From Pseudomonadota bacterium (GTDB lineage Bacteria > Pseudomonadota > Gammaproteobacteria > Steroidobacterales > Steroidobacteraceae): a DNA stretch of 15,947 nucleotides. The notes under the pieces are model-generated. The model was given only the letters and a program-made list of their open reading frames with translations. It ran no database searches and was not told the DNA's origin. Positions 13,746 through 15,947 of this stretch are shown here, one piece after another. Numbering within the stretch: the first letter of the stretch is position 1; every line of letters begins with the position of its first letter. A program made the translations under genes and the position numbers. Location: contig QGUO01000027.1 in assembly GCA_003242495.1 (NCBI GenBank), positions 1-15,947 of the forward strand. Direction: 5' to 3'.

Positions 13746-15947
13746 TCAGGGCTGCGTCGTGCGCAGCGCTGCGACGGCCTGCTCGACCTCGGCCGGCTCC
13801 GGCACGCGCTCCATGCGGAAAGCCGGGCTCGAGACGATGCCGAGCACGATCGACGACAACCGGTAGTCGTCCCTGGCGGCACTCCTGACGATGGAGCGCA
13901 CCGTGGGCATATCGTAATACTGTACGCGTCGGCCAAGCGCAAACGTCATCAGGTACTCGGTGAAGGTCTGCACGAACTGCTCCGGCTCGTCGGTGAGCGC
14001 GCGGCGCAGATCCTGCGGACCGTTGAGCGGCGTGCCGTCCACCAGCTGCCCGGTGGCGTCGATCGGCACGCCGGCATCGATGTCCACCGCGCGCCAGCGA
14101 CCGATGGCGTCGAAGTTCTCGAGCGCCAGGCCGAGCGGGTCGATCGCGCCGTGGCAGGCGTTGCACGAGGGCGCCTCGCGATGCATCTGCAGCCGCTCAC
14201 GCACGGTGAGCGCGACGCCGCCTTCCTCGGTTTCCGGGAAGGCTTCCACGTCCGGCGGCGGCGCCGCCGGCGGGGTGCCGAAGAACTTCTCGAGGATGTA
14301 CGCGCCGCGCAGCACCGGCGTGGTGCGGTTGGCGTACGAGGTGGCCATCAGGAAGGCACCCTTGCCGAGCAGGCCGTGGCGGTTCGGGTCGTCGAGGCGC
14401 ACCTCGCGGAACTGGCCGCCGCGCACGTCACGCAGCCCGTAGTGCATCGCCAGGCGCTCGTTCAGGAAGGTGTGATCGGCGGTCAGCAGGTCGACGACGC
14501 TGCGGTCGCTCCTGAAGATGCTGGCGATGAACAGCTCGAGCTCGCGCTCGAACGCCTGGATGAGGTCCTCGGTGTACTCGGGGAACAGGTCCGGGTCCGG
14601 ATCGACCTGCTCGAGGCCTTCCACGTGCAGCCACTGGAACGCGAAGTTGGTCACCAGGCTGTGCGCCCGCGGATCGGCGAGCATGCGCCGCACCTGCTGC
14701 TCGAGGACCTTGGGCTCGCTCAGGCGGCCACGCTCGGCGAGCTCGAGCAGCTCGGCATCCGGTGGACGACTCCACAGGAAGAACGACAGGCGCGAGGCGA
14801 GCTCGCGGTCGGCGATGCGCACCATGCTGCCCGGTGCCGCGTCCTCGGGGTGAGTGTGGGCGCGGAACAGGAACTTCGGGCTGGCGAGAATGGCCATCAG
14901 GCCCTTCTGGATGCCCGTCTCGAAGCCGCCTTGGCGACGGCCTTCCTCGAAGAACGCCATCGGCCCGGCGAGATCCTGCTCGGTGATCGGGCGGCGGTAG
15001 GCCTTGCGCGCGATGTTCGCCAGGATCTGCTCGGCGCAGGGCGTTTCCTGGTCGCTGCGCTCGGGCTTGCAGATGAGGATCTTGCGCCGGCTCGGCGTAT
15101 CGCTCACGCCCCGGAGCTCGACGGGTCCCTTGACCTCGACGCTGGAGATGCGCGGCCCGTCGGAGTTGCCGTTCACGTGCACCGCCATGCCGGCGACCGG
15201 CACGAACGAGTGCAGGATCTCGTTGGACTCCGCCGCGGTCTTCTGCAGGAAGGCGATGCCGATGCGGTGCACGCCGGCCGTGGCCTCGATACGAATGTTC
15301 TTGAAGCGCTCCTCGATGGCGGCGACGCCCTCGGCCTGGCGCAGATCCACGGCATCGAGATCCTCCGGTCCGCCGAGCGTGTTCTCGTAGACCTTCACAT
15401 CGTCGAGGGTGACGATCAGCGTGTTCTCGTCGAGCACGCCCCACAGGTAGCCAGCGCCGACCAGGCCGCTGATGGTGAGCTCGTACACGCCGTCGGCCGG
15501 GAAGTAATGCTCGATCAGCATGCCGCCGCGCGTGCCGAGCGGCAGGCCTTCGACGTGCATGTACTGGCTGGCCTGGGGCGAACCGCGATAGAAGGTGCTG
15601 CGCGGCGGCGCCGCGGGGTTGCCGAGCGCCTTGATGCTGACCTCGCGGGCGGCGGCCATGTACTGCTCGAGGAAGGAGGGCGAGATCTTCAGGACCTCGG
15701 CGATGTTGTCGAAGCCGCCGCTCTTGACGTCGCGCGGCAACAGCGTGGTGGGGTCGATCTTCAGCCCGAGGATCTCCTCGATGGCATTGGCGTACTCGGC
15801 CCGGTTCAAGCGATGCAGGGGCACGGTGCCGGGATTGGGATTGGCGGCGGCGGCACGGTCGAGATGGTTCTCCAGGGCCGCGACGAACGCCTTGATCTCG
15901 GTCGCTTCGGGCTGCGGCTCGTCGGCCGGCGGCATGAGCCGCCCGCG
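13746..15947 (-). CDS. DUF1587/DUF1595/DUF1592/DUF1588/DUF1585 cytochrome-like protein (5' end outside window)
   Basis: The frame is open to the window edge and no start is visible. The first residues, RGLMPPADEPQPE, match the end of the N-terminal planctomycete-type c-heme domain (PSCyt1) usual in this family, so that domain and the signal peptide probably lie outside. Counting from the Met at 15935: DUF1587 at about 41-104 (HRLNRAEYANAIEEILGL); a beta-rich, carbohydrate-binding-like segment at about 115-290; DUF1595 at about 292-355 (ANIARKAYRRPITEQDL); DUF1592 at about 365-510 (RELASRLSFFLWSRPPDAEL, FLNERLAMHYGL); DUF1588 at about 515-615 with the heme motif CNACH at 591-595 (14151-14165); and DUF1585 at about 630-710 (FTEYLMTFALGRRVQYYD). 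It is probably a periplasmic or outer-surface c-type cytochrome-like protein of unknown reaction, first in an operon with the DUF1552 gene. Confidence 0.92.
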   Translation of the reverse strand, partial: RGRLMPPADEPQPEATEIKAFVAALENHLDRAAAANPNPGTVPLHRLNRAEYANAIEEILGLKIDPTTLLPRDVKSGGFDNIAEVLKISPSFLEQYMAAAREVSIKALGNPAAPPRSTFYRGSPQASQYMHVEGLPLGTRGGMLIEHYFPADGVYELTISGLVGAGYLWGVLDENTLIVTLDDVKVYENTLGGPEDLDAVDLRQAEGVAAIEERFKNIRIEATAGVHRIGIAFLQKTAAESNEILHSFVPVAGMAVHVNGNSDGPRISSVEVKGPVELRGVSDTPSRRKILICKPERSDQETPCAEQILANIARKAYRRPITEQDLAGPMAFFEEGRRQGGFETGIQKGLMAILASPKFLFRAHTHPEDAAPGSMVRIADRELASRLSFFLWSRPPDAELLELAERGRLSEPKVLEQQVRRMLADPRAHSLVTNFAFQWLHVEGLEQVDPDPDLFPEYTEDLIQAFERELELFIASIFRSDRSVVDLLTADHTFLNERLAMHYGLRDVRGGQFREVRLDDPNRHGLLGKGAFLMATSYANRTTPVLRGAYILEKFFGTPPAAPPPDVEAFPETEEGGVALTVRERLQMHREAPSCNACHGAIDPLGLALENFDAIGRWRAVDIDAGVPIDATGQLVDGTPLNGPQDLRRALTDEPEQFVQTFTEYLMTFALGRRVQYYDMPTVRSIVRSAARDDYRLSSIVLGIVSSPAFRMERVPEPAEVEQAVAALRTTQP

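Noticed and set aside
12323..13888. A 521-codon plus-strand open frame opposite the DUF1552 gene
   Set aside because: It is antisense to a convincing Tat-exported family protein and is rich in Arg, Val, Gln and His without a domain.

Overview
The window is a high-GC bacterial chromosome segment with eight protein genes, two of them cut by the window edges. I see no tRNA or rRNA gene, CRISPR array, insertion sequence, integrase or phage gene. The organism is probably a gammaproteobacterium of the Xanthomonadales/Nevskiales/Steroidobacterales kind, perhaps uncultured. Three markers point there: a fused aspartate kinase-diaminopimelate decarboxylase, a periplasmic glucan protein of the OpgG family, and a small acidic protein resembling the PA3496 family. 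The lineage call is inference; no rRNA is present.

Layout. Positions 1-3554 (+) hold most of a fused HyuA-HyuB 5-oxoprolinase whose N-terminus lies upstream of the window. Positions 3743-4552 (+) encode a DUF62 S-adenosylmethionine hydrolase. A structured 392-bp gap ends in a good sigma70-type promoter at 4857-4884, which drives a 75-residue acidic protein (4945-5172). An intrinsic terminator-like hairpin with a T tract follows, then lysAC (5312-7912), which carries the first and last enzymes of lysine synthesis on one chain. A short convergent hairpin separates lysAC from a minus-strand short-chain dehydrogenase with a signal peptide (7959-8762). That gene is divergent from a Sec-exported OpgG-like protein (8870-10498) that has no opgH next to it.

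The last third (10680-15947, minus strand) reads, in transcription order, as a multidomain DUF1587/DUF1595/DUF1592/DUF1588/DUF1585 protein with a CxxCH heme motif (5' end outside the window), a Tat-exported DUF1552 protein, and a secreted ankyrin-repeat protein with long loop insertions. The first two genes are 43 bp apart; the ankyrin gene follows after 179 bp. All three products appear to act outside the cytoplasm. These families are best known from Planctomycetes and Acidobacteria, and I know of no established function for them. This is the best candidate here for an undescribed system.

The left part is mainly housekeeping metabolism: pyroglutamate to glutamate, SAM turnover and lysine/diaminopimelate synthesis. 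The right part is mainly envelope and periplasm. I see no compositional sign of recent transfer, but this was judged by eye.
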